This document shows, piece after piece, positions 8,080-16,292 of a stretch of DNA of 45,922 bases (positions within the stretch are counted from its first letter, which is position 1; each line of letters opens with the position of its first letter). The notes under the pieces are model-generated. The model did not search any database, had not been told where the DNA came from, and was given only the letters and a program-made list of their open reading frames with translations. The DNA is from Acidocella sp. GTDB taxonomy: Bacteria; Pseudomonadota; Alphaproteobacteria; Acetobacterales; Acetobacteraceae. The stretch is from assembly GCA_029077825.1 (NCBI GenBank), contig JAQNCT010000015.1, positions 1 to 45,922 of the forward strand, in the 5' to 3' direction. Both the position numbers and the translations under genes were made by a program.

Positions 8080-8264
8080 GTTCTAATAGTATTACGGTTA
8101 TCGGTGGCAATTTATTTGTCTTGGCAGCATTATATTTGCAGGATGCGACGCAGTGGAATCGAATTGCGAAGGTTAATAATCTATCTGATCCGATGTTGAA
8201 CGGCCTGACTATTCTGGTGATTCCTGCGTTAGACTTAACCGCAGAAGGGGGGATTGCCAGTTAG
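8076..8264 (+). CDS. Tail protein X, LysM domain
   Basis: 62 residues, ATGA overlap with the gene before. The core (ITVIGGNLFVLAALYLQD, then WNRIAKVNNLSDPMLNGL and LVIPAL) is a single LysM-like fold, as in P2 gpX and T4 gp53-like proteins, which help link the tail tube or hub to the baseplate. It lies directly before the D-type hub gene, the same order as in P2 and its relatives. LysM in this setting is a structural module rather than proof of peptidoglycan binding. Confidence 0.75.
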   Translation: MSSNSITVIGGNLFVLAALYLQDATQWNRIAKVNNLSDPMLNGLTILVIPALDLTAEGGIAS

Positions 8265-9240
8265 CTTTCCGCAGGTTCATGTTATAATTGACGGGGTGAG
8301 CGTGCAAGGCGCGGTTAATATTTTGGTTGAGCAGACCGGGTATTATTCAGCGGATCGGTTTACAATTGAGTTAGCTATGGGTGCCGCACCATTATTTAGT
8401 GCCGGATATTATTCGGAGCTGGGGCTGGCAGAGATTACGATCGAGGTTGCCAATTATCCAGCTGGCTTTTCTGGTTTGATCACGGGGCAAATTGATAATA
8501 TCAGGATCGATTTTACCACCAGTTTGGTAAAGCTGTCCGGTCGTAACCTCTCGGCGCGGCTGATTGATGCGGAAATATCTGATACGTTTGTTAATCAGAC
8601 GTCAAGTCAGATTGCTGAAACTTTGGCATTGCGGCATGGATTGGTTCCGAATGTTACAGTAACGTCGACGCCGATTGGCCAATATTACGAGTTGGATCAT
8701 GCTCGGAGTGTGCTTGGGCTACATTCACGGTCTGGAAATGCGTGGGACTTGATGGCGCAACTGGCGCAACTCGAAAATTTTAGTTTATCAGTAGTGGGAA
8801 AAATTTTAAATTTTTTGCCGCCACTATTGTTACAAGCCGCGTTTTTAAATGTGCAGTCGTGCATTGATTTGTCATTTGATATGGCGACAACCTTGCCAAC
8901 GACAGCAATTGTTAAATCGTGGAACACTCGCAATAAAATTGCACTAAATCACAGTGTGGGTGGGATGAGCGGCGGTATAACGACACTGATAAAGCCTAAT
9001 TTGACGTCAGAACAGGCACAGTTGATAGCAACCAATCATCTGTTGATGTTAACGTTGCATTCCAGGATCATGAAGGCCAAAATTCCAGGTGAGCTAAGTA
9101 TGATGCCAGGAACGGCAATTTTGCTTGCCGGAACGGGATCATCTTTTGATCAAATGTATGTGGTTGATAGTATTGTCAGAGAGATAAGCGTGAAAGATGG
9201 GTTTACCCAAACGATCCGCGCGCATGCTGTATCAGGCTAA
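8254..9240 (+). CDS. Baseplate hub protein D (late control D-like)
   Basis: 328 residues. The frame has no early ATG; TTG 8254 is preferred because GAAGGGGGG lies just before it and the first residues (PVSFPQVHVIIDGVSV) look like the usual D-type start. The early part has the paired strands seen in hub proteins (VEQTGYYSADRFTIELAMG, then a GQIDNIRIDF segment) and the later part has SGRNLSARLIDAEISDTFVN and a long low-complexity hub domain. P2 gpD and Mu P are the central hub on which the spike V is mounted, and V is the next gene. The TTG start overlaps the LysM gene by 11 bases. Confidence 0.75.
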   Translation: MPVSFPQVHVIIDGVSVQGAVNILVEQTGYYSADRFTIELAMGAAPLFSAGYYSELGLAEITIEVANYPAGFSGLITGQIDNIRIDFTTSLVKLSGRNLSARLIDAEISDTFVNQTSSQIAETLALRHGLVPNVTVTSTPIGQYYELDHARSVLGLHSRSGNAWDLMAQLAQLENFSLSVVGKILNFLPPLLLQAAFLNVQSCIDLSFDMATTLPTTAIVKSWNTRNKIALNHSVGGMSGGITTLIKPNLTSEQAQLIATNHLLMLTLHSRIMKAKIPGELSMMPGTAILLAGTGSSFDQMYVVDSIVREISVKDGFTQTIRAHAVSG

Positions 9241-9249
9241 GGGAATTAT

Positions 9250-9795
9250 ATGGAGCGGTTTTGGAATGCGGTGAAAGGCCGGGCCGGAGGGCTTGACGGG
9301 CTTGCTGGGGTAGCGCGGTTTGGATTGGTATCGAGCTTTGATCCTGCAAGCTATGCGGCGAAGGTGTTGATACAGCCAGAAAATATTTTAAGTGGGTGGT
9401 TGCCGATATTGTCATCTTGGGTTGGGTCCGGTTGGGGTTTGGCGGCACCTTTGACGCCGGGTGATCAGGTGTTGGTATTGATGCAGGAAGCAGATTCCGA
9501 GCATGGTGTTATTGCCGGTTGTGTTTGGTCTGCCATTGACAAGCCGTTGCCGGCGCCGAGTGGCGAGTTATGGTTGCAGCATCAAAGCGGAAGTTATTTG
9601 AAGCTCCATAATGATGGAACGATCGCGATAGAAGCACAGACAGTTCGAATTACTGGAAACTTGTTGGTTACAGGCGATATTTCTGATCAGAATGCCGCTC
9701 ATGGATCAGTGGCGGTATTACGTAGCGCCTATGATAGACACACGCACCCGGATGCGCAGGGTGGAATTACGGGTGTTACTTCGGGGGTTGTGTAA
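9250..9795 (+). CDS. Baseplate assembly protein V (central spike)
   Basis: 181 residues. The N-terminal half carries the OB-fold pattern of gpV/gp45 proteins (ARFGLVSSFDPASYAAKVLI and APLTPGDQVLVLMQEAD), followed by repeated short strands of the triple-stranded spike (GSYLKLHNDGTIAIEAQTV). The end holds the segment DRHTHPDAQGG; an HxH motif of this kind coordinates iron at the tip of the P2 and related membrane-piercing spikes. It is placed between hub D and wedge W. The start is ATG 9250 behind AAGGGA, and its stop overlaps the next ATG (TAATG). Confidence 0.82.
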   Translation: MERFWNAVKGRAGGLDGLAGVARFGLVSSFDPASYAAKVLIQPENILSGWLPILSSWVGSGWGLAAPLTPGDQVLVLMQEADSEHGVIAGCVWSAIDKPLPAPSGELWLQHQSGSYLKLHNDGTIAIEAQTVRITGNLLVTGDISDQNAAHGSVAVLRSAYDRHTHPDAQGGITGVTSGVV

Positions 9796-10157
9796 TGTCG
9801 GATTTCAGTTTGTGGTTTGGCGGTGATTTGTCAGTAGGACCGACTGGCGATATTGCTCTGGCGGATAATTCTGTATTGGCTGAGCAGCGCGTGCTTCGAC
9901 GTTTACTGACCAATGCGGGTGATTATATATGGCAGCTTGGTTATGGTGCGGGGCTTGGTCAATTTGTTGGGCGGCCTGGCGCTCCGGCGATTATTGCGGG
10001 CATAACGCGAACGCAAATGCTGCTGGAAGCAGGTGTCGCAGCTACGCCTGCGCCGGTAATTGTGGCTGACTCGGCCGTCGACGGAACTGTAAATTTGGCC
10101 GTGCAGTATGCTGATGCAAATACCGCCGCTGTTCGCTCATTAAGTTTTTCAATATAG
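9795..10157 (+). CDS. Baseplate wedge protein W (GPW/gp25-like)
   Basis: 120 residues. It contains DISL-like opening segments (SLWFGGDLSVGPTGDIALAD), the motif VLRRLLTNAGDYIWQLGYG that typifies Mu gp46 and gp25-like wedge proteins (RRLLT-x-GDY), and a C-terminal strand set. Gp25 homologues nucleate sheath polymerisation at the baseplate. Position between V and J is the standard order. Start ATG is fused to the stop of V by TAATG. Confidence 0.78.
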   Translation: MSDFSLWFGGDLSVGPTGDIALADNSVLAEQRVLRRLLTNAGDYIWQLGYGAGLGQFVGRPGAPAIIAGITRTQMLLEAGVAATPAPVIVADSAVDGTVNLAVQYADANTAAVRSLSFSI

Positions 10158-10165
10158 GTTTTATC

Positions 10166-11290
10166 ATGCAACTCTCCATGCAGAATTTCTCAACGCTGGT
10201 TGAGGGAATGGCAGCATCTGTGCAAGGTGCGGCAAAATCATTGCTCGATCTGACTGTAGGGTCAGTTTTGCGAGCGATTTTGGAGGCTAATGCATCGGTT
10301 GCACTTTGGATTCAATGGCTGATTGTTCAAGTGTTGGCATCCACGCGCCTTGCAACGAGCAATGGTGTAGATTGCGATAGCTTTGGCGCAGATTTCGGAT
10401 TTATAAGACTGCCTGCGATAGCTTCGGTGGGGCAGGTTACGTTTTCACGCTTTACCCCGAACGTTGCGGCGTTCATCCCTGTAGGAACGAATGTGTCCGT
10501 TGTGTCAAATACGTTGGGATTTATGGTAATCGCGGACCCAACCAATGCTTCGTACAGTGCGAATAGTGGAGGGTATGAATTGGCAGCGGGTGTTGCCGGT
10601 TGTACGGTGATGATTGTTGCGAATGCTGCTGGCGCTGCGGGAAATGTTGAGCCGGGGTCGATTTCTATTATCAGTTCAGCGTTGCCTGGAATTGATACCG
10701 TGGCGAACCAAGCAGCCTTGACGGGTGGGTTCGATGCCGAAAGTGACGTTTCATTCCGATACCGGTTTGGAAATTATCTGGCAAGTCTGTCAAAGGCGAC
10801 GGATATCGCGATTGGTGCGGCGGTTGCGGGCATACAGCAAGGCTTATCATACGTAATCAGCGAAAACATTAATCAAGCTGGCGGTTTACAACCGGGACAT
10901 TTTGTAGTCACAGTAGATGATGGCTCTGGTGTGCCGCCGGTTGGTTTGTTGTCCCTGGTGCAGTCGGCGGTGGAAGCGGTACGACCGGTTGGGTCAAGTT
11001 TCGCGGTGCAGGGGCCTGTGGTATTAGCGGCTAATATTTCGATGGATATTGCCACGTCAGCCGGCATTTCACATCAGACGGCCATTGGATTGGTGGCAGG
11101 AATGATTGAGAGCTATGTTGCTGGCCTTAGTGTCGGGGCCACGCTGAGTTATACCCGACTGGTGCAATTAGCCTATGCGGCGTCACTCTCAGTTACCAAT
11201 GTTTCAAATATAACGTTGAATGGTGGTTCAAGTGATTTGGCTCCACCATTTTTCGGTGTGATCCGCGTTGGCACGGTCGCGGTGGCCTGA
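10166..11290 (+). CDS. Baseplate protein J
   Basis: 374 residues, normal for the P2 gpJ and Mu gp47 family that forms the wedge backbone. The N-terminal helix has GSVLRAILEANASVALWIQW, then DSFGADFGFIRLPA (the usual leu-x-ala-x-x-x-G-x-x-R-x-x-A region) and VSFSRF- and VPVGT-type strands. The middle contains DAESDVSFRYRFGNYLASLS, the typical E-S-D-x-x-x-R-x-R motif of J proteins, and the end has a Gly/Ser-rich domain. Next gene is I, three bases on. Confidence 0.83.
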   Translation: MQLSMQNFSTLVEGMAASVQGAAKSLLDLTVGSVLRAILEANASVALWIQWLIVQVLASTRLATSNGVDCDSFGADFGFIRLPAIASVGQVTFSRFTPNVAAFIPVGTNVSVVSNTLGFMVIADPTNASYSANSGGYELAAGVAGCTVMIVANAAGAAGNVEPGSISIISSALPGIDTVANQAALTGGFDAESDVSFRYRFGNYLASLSKATDIAIGAAVAGIQQGLSYVISENINQAGGLQPGHFVVTVDDGSGVPPVGLLSLVQSAVEAVRPVGSSFAVQGPVVLAANISMDIATSAGISHQTAIGLVAGMIESYVAGLSVGATLSYTRLVQLAYAASLSVTNVSNITLNGGSSDLAPPFFGVIRVGTVAVA

Positions 11291-11293
11291 CAG

Positions 11294-11953
11294 ATGGTAG
11301 GCGATACCAATGATATGCTCGCACGTCTGAAATCAGTTCTGCCGGTACGTTGGTTTGCAGATACCACACCAATTTTGGATGCTGTGCTGAACGGGTTTGC
11401 CTGGGCGTGGTGTGAGCTTTATGCGCTGCTTGGTTTCGTCAAATTACAAACCCGGCTGGCGAGTGCCAGCGGAATATTTTTAGACATTGCCGCAATTGAT
11501 TATTTTGGTCTGACACTGTCGCGCCATACTGGTGAAAGTGATGCGGCATTTAGTCTTCGCTTACGTGCGAACTTGATTGCGCCCCGAGCGACTCGTGCTG
11601 GGTTGGTGCTGGCACTGGAAAATGAAACCGGACGGACGCCGTTTGTATTCGAACCCCTGAATGCTACCGATACAGGTGGTTATAATAGTTATACGCTTGG
11701 GTATGGGATGGTAGGCGGATATGGCTGTCAAAATTTGCCATTTCAGTTTTTTGTCCAAGCATTTCGGCCAAACGCTAGTCCGATTAGCAATGCAGGGGGT
11801 TATAATGATGGTCCTGGCGGGTATGGGGTAGCGCCGATGTTCTATTCGAATGTGAGCGATATTCCGGGAATTGTTACCGATGCCGATATTTATGCAGCGG
11901 CAGCGGGGGTTTTGCCGGTTGCCACAACAGCGTGGATATATATTTCAAACTAA
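11294..11953 (+). CDS. Tail protein I (Mu gp48-like)
   Basis: 219 residues. The opening helix and the segment LKSVLPVRWFADTTPILDAV followed by LDIAAIDYFG and ESDAAFSLRLRANLIAPRAT are typical of the Mu gp48/DUF2313 group, where E-x-D-x-x-x-x-R-x-R-L marks the wedge arm. The C-terminal part is Gly- and Tyr-rich (GGYNSYTLGYGMVGGYG), probably the fibre-anchoring side. Protein I closes the baseplate wedge and often carries the fibres encoded next. The start has only a weak ribosome site, so coupling to J is likely. Confidence 0.78.
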   Translation: MVGDTNDMLARLKSVLPVRWFADTTPILDAVLNGFAWAWCELYALLGFVKLQTRLASASGIFLDIAAIDYFGLTLSRHTGESDAAFSLRLRANLIAPRATRAGLVLALENETGRTPFVFEPLNATDTGGYNSYTLGYGMVGGYGCQNLPFQFFVQAFRPNASPISNAGGYNDGPGGYGVAPMFYSNVSDIPGIVTDADIYAAAAGVLPVATTAWIYISN

Positions 11954-11962
11954 GGATCAAAT

Positions 11963-13216
11963 ATGGATCGTAATATTGTCTATCCGGGGAGTATTCCTCT
12001 GGATACGGATATACTTGGGCTTAACCGTAATGCCATGGTGGGTATTGGCGCTTTGACGGCGGCAGTGCTTGGAAATGGCGTTGTTGCTGATGGTCTGGCT
12101 TGCACGCCGACATCCCCGGCGTCAATGACAGTGAATGTAGCACCTGGCAGCATTACGCAGTTGGTGCCGCTTGATGCGAGTGCCTATGGTTCGTTGGCGG
12201 CTGATACCTCGGATCAGATTGTCAAAACGGGCATCACGCTGCAGACTACGAGTTTTACATTCGCGGTGCCGGGGACTTCGGGCCAGTCGATCATTTATTT
12301 GATTGAAGCGACATTTTCCGAGGCGGACACTTCGCCGGTGGTTCTGCCGTATGTAAATGCGGCAAATCCGTCGCAGCCTTATTCCGGCCCGAGCAATTCT
12401 GGGACTGCTCAGAACACCCAGCGCATTGCGCGCGTGCAGTTGCAACTGAAGCCTGGTGCCGCCGCGATATCAGGAACGCAAGTGACACCTGCGGTGGATA
12501 GTGGGTGGGTTGGTTTGTATGTGATTACGGTGAATTATGGGCAAACGGCGATAACGGCGAATAATATTGCCGTGGCGCCTTGTGCACCGTTTTTGAATTA
12601 TAAACTTCCCAGCCTGCGCCCCGGTTTTTCATCGGTACAAGCATTTAGCAGCAGTGGAAATTTTGTGGTGCCGATTGGCGTAACCACGGTGCGGGTGAGG
12701 GTGCAGGGCGGCGGGGCTTCGTCAGGTTACCATAATACTATGCCGGGTGCTGGCGGTGGTGCCGGCGGTGAGGCGTTTGGTGTTGTTAGCGGATTGACCG
12801 CTGGGCAAAGTATTGCGGTGACAGTGGGGGCCGGTGGGGCAGCGCTAACGGCACCGGGTGTTGGGAATAACGGCGGCACGTCAAGTTTTGGGGCTTACAT
12901 GTCGGCCACGGGAGGCGTTGGCGGCAACGGTGGTACGGCAGTGCAGTTTTCGCTGGCGGGTGGCGCTGGTGGAATTGGTACCGGGGGACAGGTTAATCGC
13001 GGAGGTTCGTATGGCAGCGACAGCATTGTTGTGGCGTGCCGGGGGGGCGATGGCGGTGGCCCGGGCAATGGCCGGGCCGCCAGTGGCCCGCAGGTGGGGA
13101 TGAGTGCCACGGGTTATGGCGGTGGTGGTGGTGGTGGCGGCACAACCACCAGCGGTACGCTTGTGGGGTCTCCCGGCGGTGCTGGCGCGCCTGGCGTCGT
13201 TATTATTGAATACTGA
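11963..13216 (+). CDS. Tail fibre protein with glycine-rich C-terminal domain
   Basis: 417 residues behind AAGGA. The N-terminal domain (residues about 1-215) starts MDRNIVYPGSIPLDTDILG and has a strand-rich layout common to proteins that dock on the baseplate. From about residue 225 (12,640) the sequence is very rich in Gly in runs such as GAGGGAGGEA and GGGGGGGG, ending APGVVIIEY. This is the glycine-rich domain of many phage fibres and resembles the polyglycine type II bundles of T-even gp38 adhesins. The domain would form the tip; whether it is itself the receptor binder is inferred. Confidence 0.7.
   Translation: MDRNIVYPGSIPLDTDILGLNRNAMVGIGALTAAVLGNGVVADGLACTPTSPASMTVNVAPGSITQLVPLDASAYGSLAADTSDQIVKTGITLQTTSFTFAVPGTSGQSIIYLIEATFSEADTSPVVLPYVNAANPSQPYSGPSNSGTAQNTQRIARVQLQLKPGAAAISGTQVTPAVDSGWVGLYVITVNYGQTAITANNIAVAPCAPFLNYKLPSLRPGFSSVQAFSSSGNFVVPIGVTTVRVRVQGGGASSGYHNTMPGAGGGAGGEAFGVVSGLTAGQSIAVTVGAGGAALTAPGVGNNGGTSSFGAYMSATGGVGGNGGTAVQFSLAGGAGGIGTGGQVNRGGSYGSDSIVVACRGGDGGGPGNGRAASGPQVGMSATGYGGGGGGGGTTTSGTLVGSPGGAGAPGVVIIEY
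12690..13213 (+). repeat. Glycine-rich coding tract (polyglycine-type domain)
   Basis: GGC/GGT/GGG codons dominate, with blocks such as GGTGGTGGTGGTGGTGGCGG near 13,121. It encodes a probable stacked polyglycine domain in the fibre. Confidence 0.75.
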
Positions 13217-13230
13217 AAGAAGACACAGCC

Positions 13231-13713
13231 ATGAGCACGCTGGCAAGCCATTTATGGCGTCCATCTAACGCACGTTATGTACAAATTGACGGGTTTGTCG
13301 CAACCCCGCGGGGGCCACAAATACCGCCCGCCACGGCGCTGGTGTGGCCTGCGAAAGACCCTGGTGACACGCTGGACTACGTGTTTGACATTATGCCCGC
13401 GTTGACGGCGAACCCTGGCGATACGATTGCGACGCTGGATGTAACGATTAATCCGGCGAATCCTGGTGATTTGACGTTGATTTCCACGAGCGCGGATGGA
13501 CCTCGCGCGGTGTTGTGGCTGAGCGGTGGGCAGCCACTAACGAACTATACGGTGACACTAAATATCACCACAAATGGCGGCCGAGCGCTGGCGCGTAGTG
13601 TGGCGTTGCCGGTGGTGTCGCTTGCTTCGGTGCCAGCGCCGGCGGCGGCTTTGACGACCCTGAATGGTCAGGTTTTGACCGATCCGACCGGTACACCACT
13701 TACAACTTTCTGA
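13231..13713 (+). CDS. Fibre-tail adaptor protein
   Basis: 160 residues. The first part has PPATALVWPAKDPGDTLDYV and a series of strands (LDVTINP, VLWLSGGQP, YTVTLNITT) with GGRALARSVALPVV. The pattern V-W-P-x-K-D-P-x-D-x-L-D-Y, then W-x-SGG-x-x-x-x-Y-x-VT-x-x-x-TT, then GR-x-x-x-R-x-x-x-LPV is that of phage fibre-tail adaptor proteins. It most likely forms a collar or bracket joining fibre to baseplate. Located between two fibre genes; good SD-like GAAAGAAGA. Confidence 0.62.
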   Translation: MSTLASHLWRPSNARYVQIDGFVATPRGPQIPPATALVWPAKDPGDTLDYVFDIMPALTANPGDTIATLDVTINPANPGDLTLISTSADGPRAVLWLSGGQPLTNYTVTLNITTNGGRALARSVALPVVSLASVPAPAAALTTLNGQVLTDPTGTPLTTF

Positions 13714-13723
13714 GGTCATTTAT

Positions 13724-16279
13724 ATGCCGACTATTGGACAATTGCCGCCGGCGAGTTCGGTTTCAGATACTGATGAAATTCCGATTTTTCAGAATGGCCA
13801 GACACTGGCAGCGACCCGCGCCCAGATACTGGCGGGCGTGCAAGGTGCGTTAAGTTTGCCGCAGGATACGTTGTTGGGCGGCGTGGGACCCGGCAATGCG
13901 GCACCGGTAGCGATCAACATCGGTGCTAATCTTGCGCTGTCAGGCAATACATTATCGGCAACCGCCACGCCGTTTGTGATTGCGGGTCAGGCTACGGGTA
14001 CGGTGCCGGGACCGGCTGATATTGTGCCATTAAGTCAAGCGGGTAATAACAATGCTGTTAGTTACTCCAATTTTATGGCCGGCATGGCTAATGTTGCCGG
14101 ATTGCCTGCTGGTGCGATGATGGCAACGGCGCTGGGGGGTAGTGCCTTGCGCAGTATTGCAGCGCTGGTAAGTAATGCGGTAGCGATTGAAGATTTTGGC
14201 GCTGTTGGGGATGGCGTTTCGGATGATAGTGCAGCACTTTTAGCGGCGCTGGCTTCTGGAAATCCAGTTCGTTTTGGCCCTAAGACCTATGTGATTGCAG
14301 GTGAGTGTGATGTTTCAGGGGCGACCTGTACGTTGCTCGGTGTGCCGGGGCTGACGGTATTACGCCGTTCGGTGCAATCAAAGTTGGGTCTTTCATCTCC
14401 GGCAGCGTGGATCAGCATTGCAGTAACAACTCTATTCATTGATGGGATTATTTTTGATGCAAATAGCACGCTGACACTAGATGATTATGCGGTAATTATT
14501 CAGCCTGAGTGTGTGAAGTCAATAATCACACGCTCGGTATTTAAAAATGCTATGGGAGCGACAAATGGTTCTGGTTTAACTATTGCGGCCAGCGATCCGG
14601 TAGTGACCCAGCACCATATTGATGGCTCGGAGTTTTATGGGAATGCGGTTAATGGTATTCGCGTTTATGCAGCTGATGCGATTCGTATAACCAATTGTCA
14701 TGCGCATGATAATACCCAGAACGGGATTATGGTGGACAGCCAGGACCCGACTTTGACGCTTAAAATTCGTGAGCTGCAGATTGTTGGGAATACCTGCTGG
14801 AATAATAGTGTTGGCATAATTGTTGGAAATTATTATGCAAATAACGCAGGTCCGCTAGTTTATGGTAATGCTAACCCGGACGTTCTTAGTGCCGTTATTG
14901 CGGCGAATAACTGTTATAAGAACAGCGGTTATGGGATTTATATCTCTGGTCGAAATATTTTAGTTTCGGGTAATTTATGCACCAATAACAGCTCAATTGC
15001 CGCAAGTGGTGCAGGTATTTTATGTGACACTGGCTATTGCCAGATAACTGGCAATATGATCAGTGGTGCATCAGCGTTCGGTATCGATTGTGGCGGATCA
15101 ATTTATACCGAGGTTGCTAATAACTATGTTAATGGCGCATATTGCGGGATTAATATTGGTGGTGGCCAGTATTGCACAGCCAGGCATAATTTTATTCAGG
15201 ATTCGACTGCGATTGCGATTGCGGTACAGAATATTGAATCGGATGGGCGAGGTGCAAATTTTAATTTATCCTGTGTAGGTCTGTCAATTATTGGCAACTG
15301 GATAACTTATGCCGGAGGAGTATATGGTATTTTAATCCGTGATGCTGCGCAGGAAGTGCTTGTTACTGACAATGTCATTTTTGCAAATCCGGGGGCAGAT
15401 TTGACTCGTGCGCTGTCAGCCTACACGGATAGTATTGTGCTTCGCGGTAATCTGTTAAATTATACTGAGATATGGCCGGTGAACCCTGCTTTGGTTAACG
15501 GTGTTTATACGCTGGTTGTACCGGATATTGCTGATCACGTGGCGATATCGCAGTCAAGTGCTTCGATTACCAGCATGATGTCATCACAAGCCTATGCAAC
15601 GGAAGGCCAGATTGTTTATTGTAAGTTGATTAGTGGTGGCGTGGGTTATACCCATGCTTCGGTTAGCTTTGCTGGCTCGGGCGGGAATGCTGCGGCCATC
15701 GCCTGGATTTCTGGCGGGGCCATTTTAGGTATTCAAATGTCAAATAACGGCAGCGGTTATGGGCCGGGTACGACAGTGATGATTAATGGTGACGGAAGCG
15801 GTGCTACCGCTATTGTGCAGGTGGGATTACCAGTTTGGCAGAATCGCAAGCTCTGTATTGAGTGTTTAAGTAGTGTTACGTTTGCCGCCGCGGGCAGCGT
15901 GCCGCCGCAGAGCAACTGGACAGGTGCGCCGGTGACTGTGCCAGCGGGAGCCAGTATAGATTGGATTGGCGCTAATGGCGGTTGGCGGGCGCGGCGGCTT
16001 TCGCAAAGTGATTATGTTTCGCCGAATGGCGATGGCAGCATGACATTGCGTACGCAATCTGGGGATATTTCATTACACCCGGCAGGGTCTGGCGTGGTGC
16101 GCATACTATCAGATTTGGAATCAACGGGTGCCGTTGAGCTGATTGGGAGGGGGTCGCCGCTCAATGCTGTGGCAGCGCCACCGGGTTCGAGCTTTCGAAA
16201 TTTGAATGGTGGTGCGGGTCAGACCTTTTGGGTCAAGCAGGCGGGCACTGGCACGGCGAATTGGGTTGCAGTTGCTTAA
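13724..16279 (+). CDS. Tailspike with right-handed beta-helix (pectate-lyase-like fold)
   Basis: 851 residues behind GAGGT. Residues 1-85 form a module starting TIGQLPPASSVSDTDEIPIF with QNGQTLA, which recurs in the next gene. Residues about 155-180 have EDFGAVGDGVSDDSAALLAA, the classic start of a pectate-lyase_3-type beta-helix, followed by several hundred residues with repeated N-x-x-x-x-N-G-I patterns up to about residue 600. A further C-terminal module has GVGYTHASVSF and GSGYGPGTTVMI. Such spikes bind or depolymerise surface polysaccharide; no catalytic residues can be assigned from sequence alone. Confidence 0.78.
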   Translation: MPTIGQLPPASSVSDTDEIPIFQNGQTLAATRAQILAGVQGALSLPQDTLLGGVGPGNAAPVAINIGANLALSGNTLSATATPFVIAGQATGTVPGPADIVPLSQAGNNNAVSYSNFMAGMANVAGLPAGAMMATALGGSALRSIAALVSNAVAIEDFGAVGDGVSDDSAALLAALASGNPVRFGPKTYVIAGECDVSGATCTLLGVPGLTVLRRSVQSKLGLSSPAAWISIAVTTLFIDGIIFDANSTLTLDDYAVIIQPECVKSIITRSVFKNAMGATNGSGLTIAASDPVVTQHHIDGSEFYGNAVNGIRVYAADAIRITNCHAHDNTQNGIMVDSQDPTLTLKIRELQIVGNTCWNNSVGIIVGNYYANNAGPLVYGNANPDVLSAVIAANNCYKNSGYGIYISGRNILVSGNLCTNNSSIAASGAGILCDTGYCQITGNMISGASAFGIDCGGSIYTEVANNYVNGAYCGINIGGGQYCTARHNFIQDSTAIAIAVQNIESDGRGANFNLSCVGLSIIGNWITYAGGVYGILIRDAAQEVLVTDNVIFANPGADLTRALSAYTDSIVLRGNLLNYTEIWPVNPALVNGVYTLVVPDIADHVAISQSSASITSMMSSQAYATEGQIVYCKLISGGVGYTHASVSFAGSGGNAAAIAWISGGAILGIQMSNNGSGYGPGTTVMINGDGSGATAIVQVGLPVWQNRKLCIECLSSVTFAAAGSVPPQSNWTGAPVTVPAGASIDWIGANGGWRARRLSQSDYVSPNGDGSMTLRTQSGDISLHPAGSGVVRILSDLESTGAVELIGRGSPLNAVAAPPGSSFRNLNGGAGQTFWVKQAGTGTANWVAVA

Positions 16280-16292
16280 ATAAGGATTTTAT

